DNA from: Vibrio sinaloensis
GTDB lineage: Bacteria; Pseudomonadota; Gammaproteobacteria; Enterobacterales; Vibrionaceae
Direction of reading: 5' to 3'
Assembly: GCF_000808535.1 (NCBI RefSeq)
Contig: NZ_JWLV01000010.1
Coordinates: 62,001 to 126,000 of the forward strand
DNA: 64,000 nt
Of the stretch, positions 28,183 to 37,181 are shown piece after piece. The first letter of the stretch is position 1, and each line of letters begins with the position of its first letter. The notes beneath the pieces are model-generated. The model saw only the letters and a program-made list of their open reading frames with translations. It had not been told where the DNA came from and did no database searches. The translations under genes were made by a program, and so were the position numbers.

Positions 28183-28995
28183 TTAGCCTCCAAATAGTCG
28201 TTTAAAGATTCCTTTCTTCTGTTCGGTCAGGAAGCGGAAATCCACTTGCTGGCCAAGCAGGCGCTCGACTGTGTCGTCGTAAGCCATGCCAGCATCAGAT
28301 TGCTCATCAAAAATGACAGGTACACCTTTGTTCGACGCATTTAAAACCGCTTGGCTCTCTGGGATAACTCCTAGCAAACCAATGTGCAGAATCTCTTCAA
28401 CATCTTCAACACTGAGCATCTCGCCTTGTGTCACGCGAGCAGGGTTGTAGCGTGTCAGCAATAAGTGTTGTTTCACCGGCTCAAGGCCTTCTTCAGCTCG
28501 GCGAGACTTTGAATCCAAAATACCTAGAATGCGGTCAGAGTCTCGTACAGAAGAGACTTCAGGGTTTGTCGTTACGATCGCCTCATCAGCAAAGTATAGC
28601 GCCATTAACGCGCCTTGCTCGATACCTGCAGGAGAATCACAGATCACAAAATCAAAGCCCATTTCGTCAAGCTCATCAAGCACGCGGCGCACGCCCTCTT
28701 TAGTTAGAGCGTCTTTGTCACGTGTTTGCGAGGCTGGGAGAATAAATAGGTTCTCAGAACGTTTATCTTTGATCATCGCTTGATTGAGTGTTGCTTCACC
28801 GTTGATGACGTTAACAAAGTCGTAGACGACGCGACGCTCGCAACCCATGATTAAATCGAGGTTGCGCAGACCGATATCAAAATCGATTACAGCGGTTTTC
28901 TTTCCTTTCATCGCTAAGCCAGAAGCGATAGCAGCGCTTGATGTGGTCTTACCTACACCACCTTTACCTGACGTTACAACAATAATGCGTGCCAT
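28183..28995 (-). CDS. minD: Septum site-determining ATPase MinD
   Basis: A 270-residue ParA-like ATPase. The deviant Walker A is GKGGVGKTT at residues 10-18, the Walker B FVICDSPAGIE, and the C-terminal amphipathic membrane-targeting helix KKGIFKRLFGG. It recruits MinC to the membrane and oscillates with MinE. It lies 19 bp after minC. Confidence 0.98.
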   Translation of the reverse strand: MARIIVVTSGKGGVGKTTSSAAIASGLAMKGKKTAVIDFDIGLRNLDLIMGCERRVVYDFVNVINGEATLNQAMIKDKRSENLFILPASQTRDKDALTKEGVRRVLDELDEMGFDFVICDSPAGIEQGALMALYFADEAIVTTNPEVSSVRDSDRILGILDSKSRRAEEGLEPVKQHLLLTRYNPARVTQGEMLSVEDVEEILHIGLLGVIPESQAVLNASNKGVPVIFDEQSDAGMAYDDTVERLLGQQVDFRFLTEQKKGIFKRLFGG

Positions 28996-29014
28996 TATCT
29001 GTTCCTTATAAATC

Positions 29015-29677
29015 TTAAATCGTTAACAACTCGAATCGAAGCGAGTCATCATCCAAACTAAACATGATTTTTTGTTGCCAATATTCATCAGCAAATTGTT
29101 CTGTCAACCAATAATGACCTGCGATAGACATAAGTTCAGCGTTGAGCTTATTGCAGATGATGACCGCTTCTTTGTTGCCATTCGCTCCTGCGATTGCGCG
29201 CCCACGGAGTGTCCCGTGAATGTGAATGGAACCATCTGCAATGACCTCAGCACCTTCGCTGACATGGTTAAGCACCACGAGATCACTATCTTTTGCGTAA
29301 ATTTGTTGACCAGAGCGCACCGGCGAGCGGACAATTTTGGTCGGCGCCATTTTAGCGGGCGCTTGGCTCGGCGACTTACTCGCAGACATAATGGCAAAAG
29401 ACGCCTCACTGGCGAGATTTTGCGTTCGTTTGTCTTTACAGCCAGCAACACCAACCGGAATCATACCAGCCGCGGAAATTCCGTGCTTCAGTGCATGAAA
29501 GTCAATATCGTCTTCCACCTTAGCAATGTTGATTACCACAGGGGCATTGGCAAAAAAAGTCGGTGCCTGCTCGACTTTCTCATTGAGGAATTTAACCGTT
29601 TTTTCCACATCGTTGTCACTAAGGTGTAAAACGGACAATGTGAAGCTACTGCCTTTTAGGTCTGGTGAATGTGACAT
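29015..29677 (-). CDS. minC: Septum formation inhibitor MinC
   Basis: A 220-residue FtsZ antagonist: N-terminal inhibitory domain (about 1-100) and C-terminal beta-helix dimer domain (about 115-220) with [17 protein letters not shown] and [19 protein letters not shown], the typical MinC signature. First gene of the min operon; it diverges from ycgL, as in other gammaproteobacteria. Confidence 0.97.
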   Translation of the reverse strand: MSHSPDLKGSSFTLSVLHLSDNDVEKTVKFLNEKVEQAPTFFANAPVVINIAKVEDDIDFHALKHGISAAGMIPVGVAGCKDKRTQNLASEASFAIMSASKSPSQAPAKMAPTKIVRSPVRSGQQIYAKDSDLVVLNHVSEGAEVIADGSIHIHGTLRGRAIAGANGNKEAVIICNKLNAELMSIAGHYWLTEQFADEYWQQKIMFSLDDDSLRFELLTI

Positions 29678-29839
29678 CTTTTACTTACAACCTCGTAAGG
29701 GCGTTGCCTGAGACTAGGGTTGTCATGTTATATTCCCACAATAAGCTCAGCAAGTTATCTTGCGCTCAATTGAGTGTTTTGCTCTCAAAAATAGCGAAAC
29801 ACTGACGTTCATTGAATAGAAACGGACAAAAGGCTCCCC

Positions 29840-30130
29840 ATGCTTTGTGCAATTTACAAAAGTTCTAAAAAAGAAGGCGCTTACCTCTACATCCCTAAAA
29901 AGGACGATTTTTCACAAGTTCCTGACACATTGATGCAGATGTTTGGCAAACCTATTATGGTTATGGTGATCAAACTTGACGGGCGCCAACTGGCATCAGT
30001 CGATATCGATAAAGTGAAACAGTCACTTGAAGAAGAAGGTTTTTTCCTCCAGCTTCCGCCACCGCCCAAAAATTTGCTTGATGAATACAAAGAGCAGAAA
30101 AAAGCGCGTCAACAGTCCGAAGAAAAATAA
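29840..30130 (+). CDS. ycgL: YcgL domain protein
   Basis: A 96-residue cytoplasmic protein of the YcgL family starting [18 protein letters not shown], with the [11 protein letters not shown] and LPPPPKNLL motifs. Function is unknown. Position beside minC is conserved. Its end lies just upstream of the transglycosylase, with which it is probably co-transcribed. Confidence 0.92.
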   Translation: MLCAIYKSSKKEGAYLYIPKKDDFSQVPDTLMQMFGKPIMVMVIKLDGRQLASVDIDKVKQSLEEEGFFLQLPPPPKNLLDEYKEQKKARQQSEEK

Positions 30131-30167
30131 CGAAACGGACGCCAAAACCTTGCTCAAGGAGGGCAAT

Positions 30168-31139
30168 GTGAAGAAATTATTGTCAGTCGTATTAGGTGCC
30201 ACTATTGCCAGCTCTGTTTGGGCAAACGAGCAGAGTTTTGAGCAATACGTTGATGGATTAAAACAAGAAGCCAGAGAACACGGCATTTCTGAACAGGTGA
30301 TCTCTGCAGCTTTTTCAGATGTAACTTATAAGCCTCGCGCCGTAAAAGCGGATCGCAACCAGCCAGAGAAAAAGCTCACGCTGGATGAGTACATTCCGCG
30401 GGCAGTGCCAGATTGGAAAGTTAAGCAAGCCAAAGAGCTCTACGAAAAGCATTACGAGACTCTTTCCCGTATTGGTGATGAATATGGCGTTCAGCCACGA
30501 TTTATCGTCGCATTGTGGGGCGTAGAGAGCAATTTTGGCCGCTTCACTGGCAATTACAGTGTAATAGATGCGTTATCCACCATGGCTTATGACGGTCGCC
30601 GTGAAGCGTTCTTCCGTAAAGAAGCAATGGCGGCATTGCAGATCCTTGAAGAAGGCCATATCCCAGTTGAAGATTTTAAAGGATCATGGGCTGGGGCGAT
30701 GGGGCAGTGTCAGTTTATGCCAAGCTCCTTCTTAGCGTTCGCCGCTGATGGTAACGGTGATGGTAAGAAAGACATTTGGCAGACCGAAGCGGATGTGTTT
30801 GCATCTGCCGCGAATTATCTGAGCGAATCTGGCTGGGGCGATAAATATACTTGGGGACGTCAGGTCAAATTACCCCAAGGTTTTGATACCAGTATCCAAG
30901 GTCGCAGTGAAGAGAAAGGGAAATATCTTCAGGAGTGGAGCAAGCTAGGCGTGACTCGTTACGATGGTCGTCCACTACCAAAACTGGATGACGATATTAA
31001 GGCTTGGTTGATCGCCCCGGATGACGCAAACGGCCGAGTCTACCTTGTTTATAATAACTACAATGTGCTGATGAAGTGGAACCGCTCTTACTACTTCGCC
31101 CTAGCGGTTAGCCATTTGGCCGATAGAATTGTACTTTAA
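30168..31139 (+). CDS. Lytic murein transglycosylase (MltB-like)
   Basis: A 323-residue exported enzyme that cleaves peptidoglycan to anhydromuropeptides. It has a signal peptide (residues 1-19, ending SSVWA, no lipobox), an SLT_2 domain with the catalytic Glu in WGVESNFGRFTGNYS, and the GAMGQCQFMPSSF and DIWQTEADVFASAANYL motifs. The start is GTG at 30168, preceded by AAGGAGG; an upstream frame from 30027 overlaps ycgL in another frame and lacks a signal sequence. No lipobox, so periplasmic rather than lipoprotein. Confidence 0.93.
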   Translation: MKKLLSVVLGATIASSVWANEQSFEQYVDGLKQEAREHGISEQVISAAFSDVTYKPRAVKADRNQPEKKLTLDEYIPRAVPDWKVKQAKELYEKHYETLSRIGDEYGVQPRFIVALWGVESNFGRFTGNYSVIDALSTMAYDGRREAFFRKEAMAALQILEEGHIPVEDFKGSWAGAMGQCQFMPSSFLAFAADGNGDGKKDIWQTEADVFASAANYLSESGWGDKYTWGRQVKLPQGFDTSIQGRSEEKGKYLQEWSKLGVTRYDGRPLPKLDDDIKAWLIAPDDANGRVYLVYNNYNVLMKWNRSYYFALAVSHLADRIVL

Positions 31140-31146
31140 TTGTGTA

Positions 31147-31174
31147 AAGGGGCTCGTAGGAGCTCCTTTTTTGT
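31147..31174 (+). terminator. Terminator after transglycosylase gene
   Basis: A 9-bp stem (AAGGGGCTC / GAGCTCCTT, one wobble) followed by T6, immediately before the LysR gene. Confidence 0.75.
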
Positions 31175-31186
31175 TTTGGAGTTTTT

Positions 31187-32134
31187 GTGTTATCAGAACG
31201 CGCGATGCAGATGGTGGTGTTTGCCGCCTTGCTCACTCATAAAAATTTTACCGCTGCGGCACGCAGTCTGGGTGTTTCTGTTTCTCATGTGAGTAAGCAA
31301 CTGGCACAGCTTGAAGAGTCGCTCGGTGTTAAATTGGTTCAACGCACTACGCGAACATTTACTCCAACGGAAGCAGGCGAAAACTTTTACCACCATTGTC
31401 AAAAAGTTGTGCGAACGATTGAAGAAGCGCAACGAGAAGTGGAAAGCCAACGCGATGAAGTGGCAGGGCTGATTAAAATTGGCTTGTCGCAGTCATTTGG
31501 CACACTACATATTCTCCCCGCAATCGACGAGCTCAGAGTTCGTTACCCGAACCTGCAAGTCGAGATGCATTTGTTCGACTATCGCGTTGATATGCTCCAA
31601 GAAGGGCTGGATTTGTGGATAACCAATAACGAAACCTTACCCGAAGGTTATGTGGCGCAAAGGTTAGCTGATAGTCGATTCGTCGTAGCTGCATCACCAG
31701 ATTACTTGGTTAAGCACAGTACGCCTCATCACCCAAATGAGCTTGCGCAGCACAATTGTCTGATTTATCGCAGTTGGGAGCGAGACTACACAAGCTGGGC
31801 GTTTTCGAAACCGGAAGAGCAACTGAATGTAAAAGTGTCAGGCAACTACTCGGTGGACCTTGCTGAAGCGGTTCGAGATGCGGCCGTCGCGGGGTGGGGA
31901 ATTGCTTACTTAGCGACTTACCTAATACGAGATGAGTTCAAAAATGGGCAACTGATACAGCTTCTTCCCGATTGGCAGGCGAGCCAAGATATGCCTTTTT
32001 ATGCCGTCTACCCAAGTAGACGATATTTGCCGACCAAAACCGCCGCGGTGATCGAGTTTATCAAACAAAAAATCGGTGCTCCCTGCCATTGGGATAAGCG
32101 ATTAGCGCCGTATTTGCAGGGGTTCAAGTCGTGA
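31187..32134 (+). CDS. LysR-family transcriptional regulator
   Basis: A 315-residue regulator with an N-terminal winged HTH (FTAAARSLGVSVSHVSKQLAQLEESLGVKLVQRTTR) and a C-terminal co-inducer domain. GTG start with GGAG upstream. Target unknown; the nucleoside transporter gene 220 bp downstream on the same strand is not an obvious target, since LysR regulators usually control a divergent gene. Confidence 0.9.
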   Translation: MLSERAMQMVVFAALLTHKNFTAAARSLGVSVSHVSKQLAQLEESLGVKLVQRTTRTFTPTEAGENFYHHCQKVVRTIEEAQREVESQRDEVAGLIKIGLSQSFGTLHILPAIDELRVRYPNLQVEMHLFDYRVDMLQEGLDLWITNNETLPEGYVAQRLADSRFVVAASPDYLVKHSTPHHPNELAQHNCLIYRSWERDYTSWAFSKPEEQLNVKVSGNYSVDLAEAVRDAAVAGWGIAYLATYLIRDEFKNGQLIQLLPDWQASQDMPFYAVYPSRRYLPTKTAAVIEFIKQKIGAPCHWDKRLAPYLQGFKS

Positions 32135-32281
32135 AAGCGACTCACGATATTGTTTCTGTTTTTAGAAACATCTTTTCTAAGTGGAAATAATAAACAAGAG
32201 CAAACGTTTAAACTGATTAAAAACAGCATGTTATATCCATGGTGATTAATTGCGCAATGGAAAGTACACTCCATTAACAAC

Positions 32282-32297
32282 TGTGATTTGCATCTCA
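32282..32297 (+). promoter_or_regulatory. Candidate CRP site upstream of nucleoside transporter
   Basis: TGTGATTTGCATCTCA matches TGTGA-N6-TCACA at nine of ten half-site positions, with flanking AAC and TTT in keeping with the longer consensus. It lies 60 bp before the start. CRP control of nucleoside uptake is known in vibrios and enterics. Confidence 0.45.
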
Positions 32298-32356
32298 TTT
32301 TTAAGTGAATATTATCCGACGCCAATCTTGTTCCCCCCAATTTTGTCGGATCTTTT

Positions 32357-33556
32357 ATGAATTCTATTCTTGGTATCGTAGCCATCTTGTTTTTAGCATG
32401 GCTACTTTCTACAAACAGAAAAAGTATCAACCTTAAAACGGTATCGCTGGCGTTTGCGCTTCAAGTTTCTTTCGCATTGCTCGTCTTGTATGTCCCTGCG
32501 GGAAAAGATGCACTTAATAGCGTGACGGGCGCGGTGTCTAACTTAATCAATTATGGCCAAGAAGGTATAGCGTTCTTATTTGGCGGCCTTGCAACGGGTG
32601 GCTTCACCTTCGCGATCAATGTATTGGGCATCATCATTTTCTTTTCCGCGCTGATTTCCGGTTTATACCACATTGGAGTGATGCCAAAAGTGATCAACTT
32701 GATCGGTGGCGGGCTCCAAAAGTTACTAGGAATCGGTCGTGCAGAATCACTTTCAGCAACGGCGAATATTTTTGTTGGCATGATTGAAGCGCCTCTTGTT
32801 GTTAAGCCGTACTTAAAGCACATGACGGACTCTCAGTTTTTTGCTGTGATGGTTGGTGGTCTCGCTTCTGTTGCTGGTGGCACGTTGGTGGGCTACGCAT
32901 CACTCGGTGTTGATCTTAACTTCCTGATTGCAGCGGCATTTATGTCAGCACCTGCGGGTCTTTTGATGGCGAAAATTATGGTGCCAGAGACACAAACCGC
33001 AGACGCAGAAATAGACATGAACAATGTCGAAATGCCACGCGCGACCAATGTGGTTGAGGCGATGGCAGACGGCGCGATGGCGGGTTTACGTATCGCCGTT
33101 GCGGTTGGTGCAACCTTGCTGGCGTTTGTCAGTGTGATTGCTATGCTAAACGGTATGCTAGGTTGGGTTGGTAGCCTGATGGGAATGGAGCTCAGCTTTG
33201 AGCTAATCTTGGGGTATCTGTTTGCTCCTGTCGCGTGGCTGCTTGGCGTTCCTTGGAATGAAGCGATTACCGCAGGCTCTTTGATTGGTAACAAAATCGT
33301 GGTTAACGAGTTTGTCGCATTTATTCAGTTAATGGACGTTAAGGCCCAACTGAGTGAGCATTCACAAGCAATTGTCACTTTTGCTTTATGTGGATTTGCC
33401 AATATTTCAACGATGGCAATGTTGATTGGCGGTTTAGGTAGTGTTGTTCCTGAAAAACGCCCATTTATTTCTAAATTCGGCTTTCGTGCAATTGCCGCAG
33501 GTGTGATGGCGAACTTAATGAGTGCGTCGATTGCGGGCGTTATCTTGAGCCTATAA
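32357..33556 (+). CDS. Concentrative nucleoside transporter (CNT/NupC family)
   Basis: A 399-residue membrane protein importing nucleosides with Na+ or H+. Family motifs are ANIFVGMIEAPLVVKPYL, GYASLGVDLNFLIAAAFMSAPAGLLMAK, GNKIVVNEFVAF and CGFANISTMAML. In Vibrio these are typically sodium-coupled. The ATG at 32357 starts an N-terminal helix. Confidence 0.95.
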   Translation: MNSILGIVAILFLAWLLSTNRKSINLKTVSLAFALQVSFALLVLYVPAGKDALNSVTGAVSNLINYGQEGIAFLFGGLATGGFTFAINVLGIIIFFSALISGLYHIGVMPKVINLIGGGLQKLLGIGRAESLSATANIFVGMIEAPLVVKPYLKHMTDSQFFAVMVGGLASVAGGTLVGYASLGVDLNFLIAAAFMSAPAGLLMAKIMVPETQTADAEIDMNNVEMPRATNVVEAMADGAMAGLRIAVAVGATLLAFVSVIAMLNGMLGWVGSLMGMELSFELILGYLFAPVAWLLGVPWNEAITAGSLIGNKIVVNEFVAFIQLMDVKAQLSEHSQAIVTFALCGFANISTMAMLIGGLGSVVPEKRPFISKFGFRAIAAGVMANLMSASIAGVILSL

Positions 33557-33610
33557 GCATCGCGAACAGTAGTTACCAATGCTCTAAGCACCACGAATTA
33601 AGTAAACATT

Positions 33611-33648
33611 AAAAAGGGGTTGATGTGCTACCACATCAACCCCTTTTT
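33611..33648. terminator. Bidirectional terminator between nucleoside transporter and folD
   Basis: A perfect 17-bp stem (arms 33611-33627 and 33632-33648) with A- and T-runs on both sides serves both convergent genes. Confidence 0.92.
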
Positions 33649-33665
33649 TGGTTTCTCAAGAGTCG

Positions 33666-34526
33666 TTACTTCTTAGTGTGGAACTGCTCACAGGCAATCA
33701 TGGTATTTTCGATAAGGCTTGCTACTGTCATCGGGCCAACGCCACCAGGAACAGGGGTAATGAAACTCGCGTTTTCACGGGCTTTGTCATACTCCACATC
33801 GCCTACCAACTTTCCTGACTCCAAACGGTTGATACCCACATCGACCACGACCGCGCCTTTTTTAATCCAATCACCGGGGATAAAGTTCGGTTTACCAACA
33901 GCAACCACGACAACGTCTGCTTGGCGAACATGGCCTTCTAAGTCTTTAGTAAAACGGTGACAAGTCGTGGTGGTGCAGCCAGCTAACAGGAGTTCAAGTG
34001 TCATAGGACGGCCCACGATGTTTGAAGCGCCGACCACAACGGCGTGCTTGCCGCGCAGTTCGATGTTGTAACGGTCAAGTAGTGTAATGATGCCTTTTGG
34101 TGTGCACGAACGAAGTTTTGGAATGCGTTGTGCCAATCGCCCTACGTTATAAGGGTGAAAACCGTCCACGTCTTTTTCAGGCGCAATGCGCTCAAGAACA
34201 TGTGTTGTATCGATGCCTGCCGGAAGTGGCAGTTGAACCAAAATACCGTCAATCTCAGAATCTTGGTTCAGTTCATCAATTAGCGCGAGCAACTCTTCTT
34301 CCGATGTGGTTGCAGGAAGGTCAAAAGACTTGGAAACGAAGCCAACTTCTTCACAAGCACGACGTTTGCTACCGACATAGACTTGAGAAGCGGGATCTTC
34401 ACCCACGAGTACCACAGCAAGGCCTGGGGCGCGCAAACCGTTCTCGATACGAGCTTTTACACGTGCTGCAACTTCGGATCGAACAGTTTGAGAAATGAGA
34501 GTTCCATCTATATTTTGAGCAGTCAT
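33666..34526 (-). CDS. folD: Bifunctional methylene-tetrahydrofolate dehydrogenase/cyclohydrolase
   Basis: A 286-residue cytosolic enzyme interconverting methylene-, methenyl- and 10-formyl-tetrahydrofolate. Catalytic Lys lies in [13 protein letters not shown]; further motifs are [18 protein letters not shown] and the cofactor loop [13 protein letters not shown] chose the ATG at 34526, with AAGGA upstream; the frame is open to 34553 but MTAQNIDGT fits the family start. Confidence 0.97.
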   Translation of the reverse strand: MTAQNIDGTLISQTVRSEVAARVKARIENGLRAPGLAVVLVGEDPASQVYVGSKRRACEEVGFVSKSFDLPATTSEEELLALIDELNQDSEIDGILVQLPLPAGIDTTHVLERIAPEKDVDGFHPYNVGRLAQRIPKLRSCTPKGIITLLDRYNIELRGKHAVVVGASNIVGRPMTLELLLAGCTTTTCHRFTKDLEGHVRQADVVVVAVGKPNFIPGDWIKKGAVVVDVGINRLESGKLVGDVEYDKARENASFITPVPGGVGPMTVASLIENTMIACEQFHTKK

Positions 34527-34687
34527 GACTTTCCTTTTAAATTGATAAGGCAAATTATTTGCGCAGCATTGTCGCAGAAATTCAATTTAACATCCATACG
34601 CAAACGTTTGCTTTGTGGTGTTTTTGAGCGCTTATTGATTTGATGACCTTTTTTTAGGCATTCAGATCAGAATGTTATGAAAACCCG

Positions 34688-34715
34688 TTGATTTAAGCGT
34701 TTGAACTCGTATAAT
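34688..34715 (+). promoter_or_regulatory. tRNA-Arg promoter
   Basis: TTGATT (34688-34693), 16-bp spacer, TATAAT (34710-34715), 13 nt upstream of the tRNA. Confidence 0.65.
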
Positions 34716-34728
34716 CCTCCCCTGTAGC

Positions 34729-34805
34729 GCGCCCTTAGCTCAGCTGGATAGAGCACGTCCCTTCTAAGGATGTGGTCATAGGTTCGAATCCTATAGGGCG
34801 TGCCA
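34729..34805 (+). tRNA. tRNA-Arg(TCT)
   Basis: A 77-nt tRNA with encoded CCA. The acceptor stem GCGCCCT/AGGGCGT, D-arm TAGCTCAGCTGGATAGAGCA, anticodon TCT in CTTCTAA, and T-arm GGTTCGAATCC are all regular. Confidence 0.97.
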
Positions 34806-34814
34806 TTTATTCGA

Positions 34815-34849
34815 AAAGCCCCGATAGCTCAATGAGTTGTCGGGGCTTT
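34815..34849 (+). terminator. tRNA-Arg terminator
   Basis: A 12-bp stem (AAAGCCCCGATA / TGTCGGGGCTTT with wobble) 10 nt past the tRNA; the T-run is weak. Confidence 0.6.
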
Positions 34850-34912
34850 CGCGTTTTGGAAGCAATGTTTTATGCTTTGGCTAGGGATGCTTTTATCGTA
34901 AAGAAGAAATGT

Positions 34913-35548
34913 ATGAGCACGATGCGAAATTTAGCCCTCTTTGATTTTGATGGCACCATCACCAGCGAAGATACCTATTCAAAATTTCTATTTTTTGCCA
35001 CACCTAAGTTAAGGCTTGTTATTGGATTGTCTTTCATATGGCCTGCGATTGCTTTATATCGATGTGGAGTGTTGCCCGCCAGTCGTTTGCGACCTGTACT
35101 CTCATTTCTCGCTTTTTGGCGACGTGATGTTGACGAGGTAGAGTGCCTTGCAAAACGGTTTACCCAACAATATTTACCAAGCGTGATCAGAGAAATCGCT
35201 CAAACGCGTATCGATTGGCATTTAGAACGTGGCGATGATGTTTTTGTTGTGTCGGCAGGTGTGAACCCGTATTTGAGCATCTGGACTGAAAAGCAAGGTA
35301 TCAAGTTGGTGTGTAGTGAGCTCACTAGACGCAATGGTCGATTCACTGGTCGCTACCAAGGTGGTGACTGCAGCCGCGAGAACAAAGTTTGGTTGCTAGC
35401 AAGTCGCGTGGATGTTTCTGTTTACACTAAGGTTTTTGCATATGGCGATACCCAAGAAGATATCCCCATGTTGCGTATTGCTGATGAAAGCTACCTTAAC
35501 TGGAAACCGTTCGGTGAAGTAACGCCTGACTCTATTAAAGCATCTTAA
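34913..35548 (+). CDS. HAD-IB family hydrolase
   Basis: A 211-residue haloacid-dehalogenase-type phosphatase of subfamily IB. Motif I is FDFDGTITSEDT (nucleophile and acid Asp), motif II FVVSAGVNPY and motif III YGDTQEDIPML. Family members include phosphoserine and glycerol-phosphate phosphatases; substrate unknown. A weak hydrophobic stretch (LRLVIGLSFIWPAIALY) sits in the cap. I chose the ATG at 34913 because upstream codons overlap tRNA-Arg. Confidence 0.87.
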   Translation: MSTMRNLALFDFDGTITSEDTYSKFLFFATPKLRLVIGLSFIWPAIALYRCGVLPASRLRPVLSFLAFWRRDVDEVECLAKRFTQQYLPSVIREIAQTRIDWHLERGDDVFVVSAGVNPYLSIWTEKQGIKLVCSELTRRNGRFTGRYQGGDCSRENKVWLLASRVDVSVYTKVFAYGDTQEDIPMLRIADESYLNWKPFGEVTPDSIKAS

Positions 35549-35678
35549 AAAAGAAACGCTTGCAGCGAGTTTTCACTAAAATAAAATCTATATCGAAACG
35601 TTACATATTAGTTCTGCTGATAAGTTAAATAGCAGTCAATATGCCTAAAGATGTCACGGAAATAAGGTGTAACGTTTT

Positions 35679-36170
35679 ATGGAACAAGTCCAAGATAGTT
35701 CTGAACTTCAACTGCAACTGCAACTTGCCAGCCGAGGTTCACGTTTAATCGCTGCGTTGATAGATTCTATCGTCTTATCTATTTTCATACTTCCCTTGAT
35801 GTACTTTACGGGAGGCTTTGAGAGTTTTACTCAATCCCCCCCGACAGAGCCAAGTTGGGGGTACCTATTTTTACTAGGTATTCTCAACTTCATTTTATTT
35901 GCGATTATCAACCGTAATTTACTGCGAGATAAAGGCCAGACAATTGGTAAAAAATGGATGAAGATCGGAATTCGCAATCAACAGGGGGATCTACCCAAGC
36001 TTAACGAGTTACTGTTCAAACGGTACGCCTACTATTTTTTGATTGGTTATGTACCGCTTATCGGTGGTGTGATAAGCCTTGTTGGAGTTTTGCTCATCTT
36101 TGGCAGTTCTAGACGTTGTTTGCACGATATCATTGCCTCGACGCAAGTTACTCGTTTGAATGATTGTTAA
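35679..36170 (+). CDS. RDD-family membrane protein
   Basis: A 163-residue protein with about four membrane helices. RDD features are SRGSRLIAALIDS near residue 20, the second-helix LRDKGQTIGKKWMKI, and RCLHDIIASTQV at the C-terminus. Members are often called transporters, and some are Na+/H+ antiporters, but this one's role is unproven. Confidence 0.86.
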   Translation: MEQVQDSSELQLQLQLASRGSRLIAALIDSIVLSIFILPLMYFTGGFESFTQSPPTEPSWGYLFLLGILNFILFAIINRNLLRDKGQTIGKKWMKIGIRNQQGDLPKLNELLFKRYAYYFLIGYVPLIGGVISLVGVLLIFGSSRRCLHDIIASTQVTRLNDC

Positions 36171-36191
36171 CTCAAAGGCAGCCGCTATACT

Positions 36192-36217
36192 AAAGCAACG
36201 CAGATTAGCGTTGCTTT
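36192..36217 (+). terminator. RDD gene terminator
   Basis: A perfect 10-bp stem (AAAGCAACGC / GCGTTGCTTT) followed by T-run, 20 bp past the stop. Confidence 0.9.
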
Positions 36218-36319
36218 TTTGTTTCTGTACATACGCAACGCTTTTCGGTAGCATGACCTCCCTTCCATGAATGAACAGTGTTTGTTCAGCTTCGATTTTA
36301 GTTCTTCAGTTTAGACATC

Positions 36320-36928
36320 ATGCGCAGTATTCACACTAAAATTAAACCTGAGTTTGAGCCTTTGTTGTCAGAGCTGGCGTTGCATGCACTGCTTCACCTA
36401 TACACGAGTAACGCAGGTAAGGTCTCACTCAAGCGCTCACGCAGCGATGTGAATGATGTCATTTCAGGCTGGCTCAACAAGGCATCTAACAGTAAGAAAT
36501 ATAAGCCGTTTAAGAAGAAGATCCGTTCGCTTGTTACTCACGCACGCTCACAACGTCTCGACATGGAAGCGATGTTGGAAAATTTGTTGCCGCCTGAGGG
36601 TGGGGATGAGTTACCTCATCTTGACAGTTTTCTACTGCTCATCAATACACTAGAGAAAGAGCTAAATACGACGGTACTGGTATCAAGTCCGGAATCCGTC
36701 GACCTTCAGTTTAATCCCAAAGGGTGTTTGCTGTGTGTATTGTCTCAAGATCTGAATGCGCACTTTAGCGAACGTAATCGCTTTATCGCCGACATTTCGA
36801 TGTTGTTCCGTGGCACTAACGGCGAGAAGCATGCTTTCTTAAGAACGATTTACTCATCTTCAATTTTTGAACATAAAGTTGAATTTGAAGATGGGGAGTT
36901 TGTGAGGATAACTTTAGTGCTTCGCTAA
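36320..36928 (+). CDS. DUF2913 family protein
   Basis: A 202-residue hydrophilic protein. The N-terminal ELALHALLHLYTSN helix, the basic KPFKKKIRSLVTHARS segment and length suit the DUF2913 family, which is largely restricted to vibrios. No signal peptide or catalytic motif is visible. Function unknown. Confidence 0.75.
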   Translation: MRSIHTKIKPEFEPLLSELALHALLHLYTSNAGKVSLKRSRSDVNDVISGWLNKASNSKKYKPFKKKIRSLVTHARSQRLDMEAMLENLLPPEGGDELPHLDSFLLLINTLEKELNTTVLVSSPESVDLQFNPKGCLLCVLSQDLNAHFSERNRFIADISMLFRGTNGEKHAFLRTIYSSSIFEHKVEFEDGEFVRITLVLR

Positions 36929-36984
36929 TTAAACATAGTGCAACTAAAGTTTATTTATCTCTGGGTTATTTCTCCCAATAACGC

Positions 36985-37016
36985 TTATTAAAAACGAGTT
37001 AGCGGGTTTTTAATAA
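36985..37016. repeat. 11-bp inverted repeat upstream of matrix-protein gene
   Basis: TTATTAAAAAC at 36985-36995 is mirrored by GTTTTTAATAA at 37006-37016, 10-nt spacer. It may terminate the DUF2913 gene or be an operator. Confidence 0.5.
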
Positions 37017-37071
37017 AAAATGGTTTATATTATCATTCTCCCTTACGAGTTACTTACTGATTATAAGTGTA

Positions 37072-37097
37072 TCAATAATGAGATGTCTCATTATTGA
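37072..37097. promoter_or_regulatory. 26-nt perfect palindrome, candidate operator
   Basis: Two 12-nt arms (TCAATAATGAGA / TCTCATTATTGA) separated by TG lie 85 bp before the propeller/prism gene. Position and symmetry suit a dimeric repressor or activator; protein unknown. Confidence 0.55.
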
Positions 37098-37181
37098 ACA
37101 GAGATTCCCCCCATCTATTATTGAAGTCTTTCTTATATCCAACGATATTCTCGCTTCCTAAAATAAAAAAGGAAGTCCGTA

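Noticed and set aside
29072..29629. 185-codon ORF antisense to minC
   Set aside because: Lies wholly inside minC, which is certain; typical antisense shadow with arginine/histidine-rich composition.
34097..34498. 133-codon ORF antisense to folD
   Set aside because: Shadow of folD on the opposite strand; no start signal or family resemblance.
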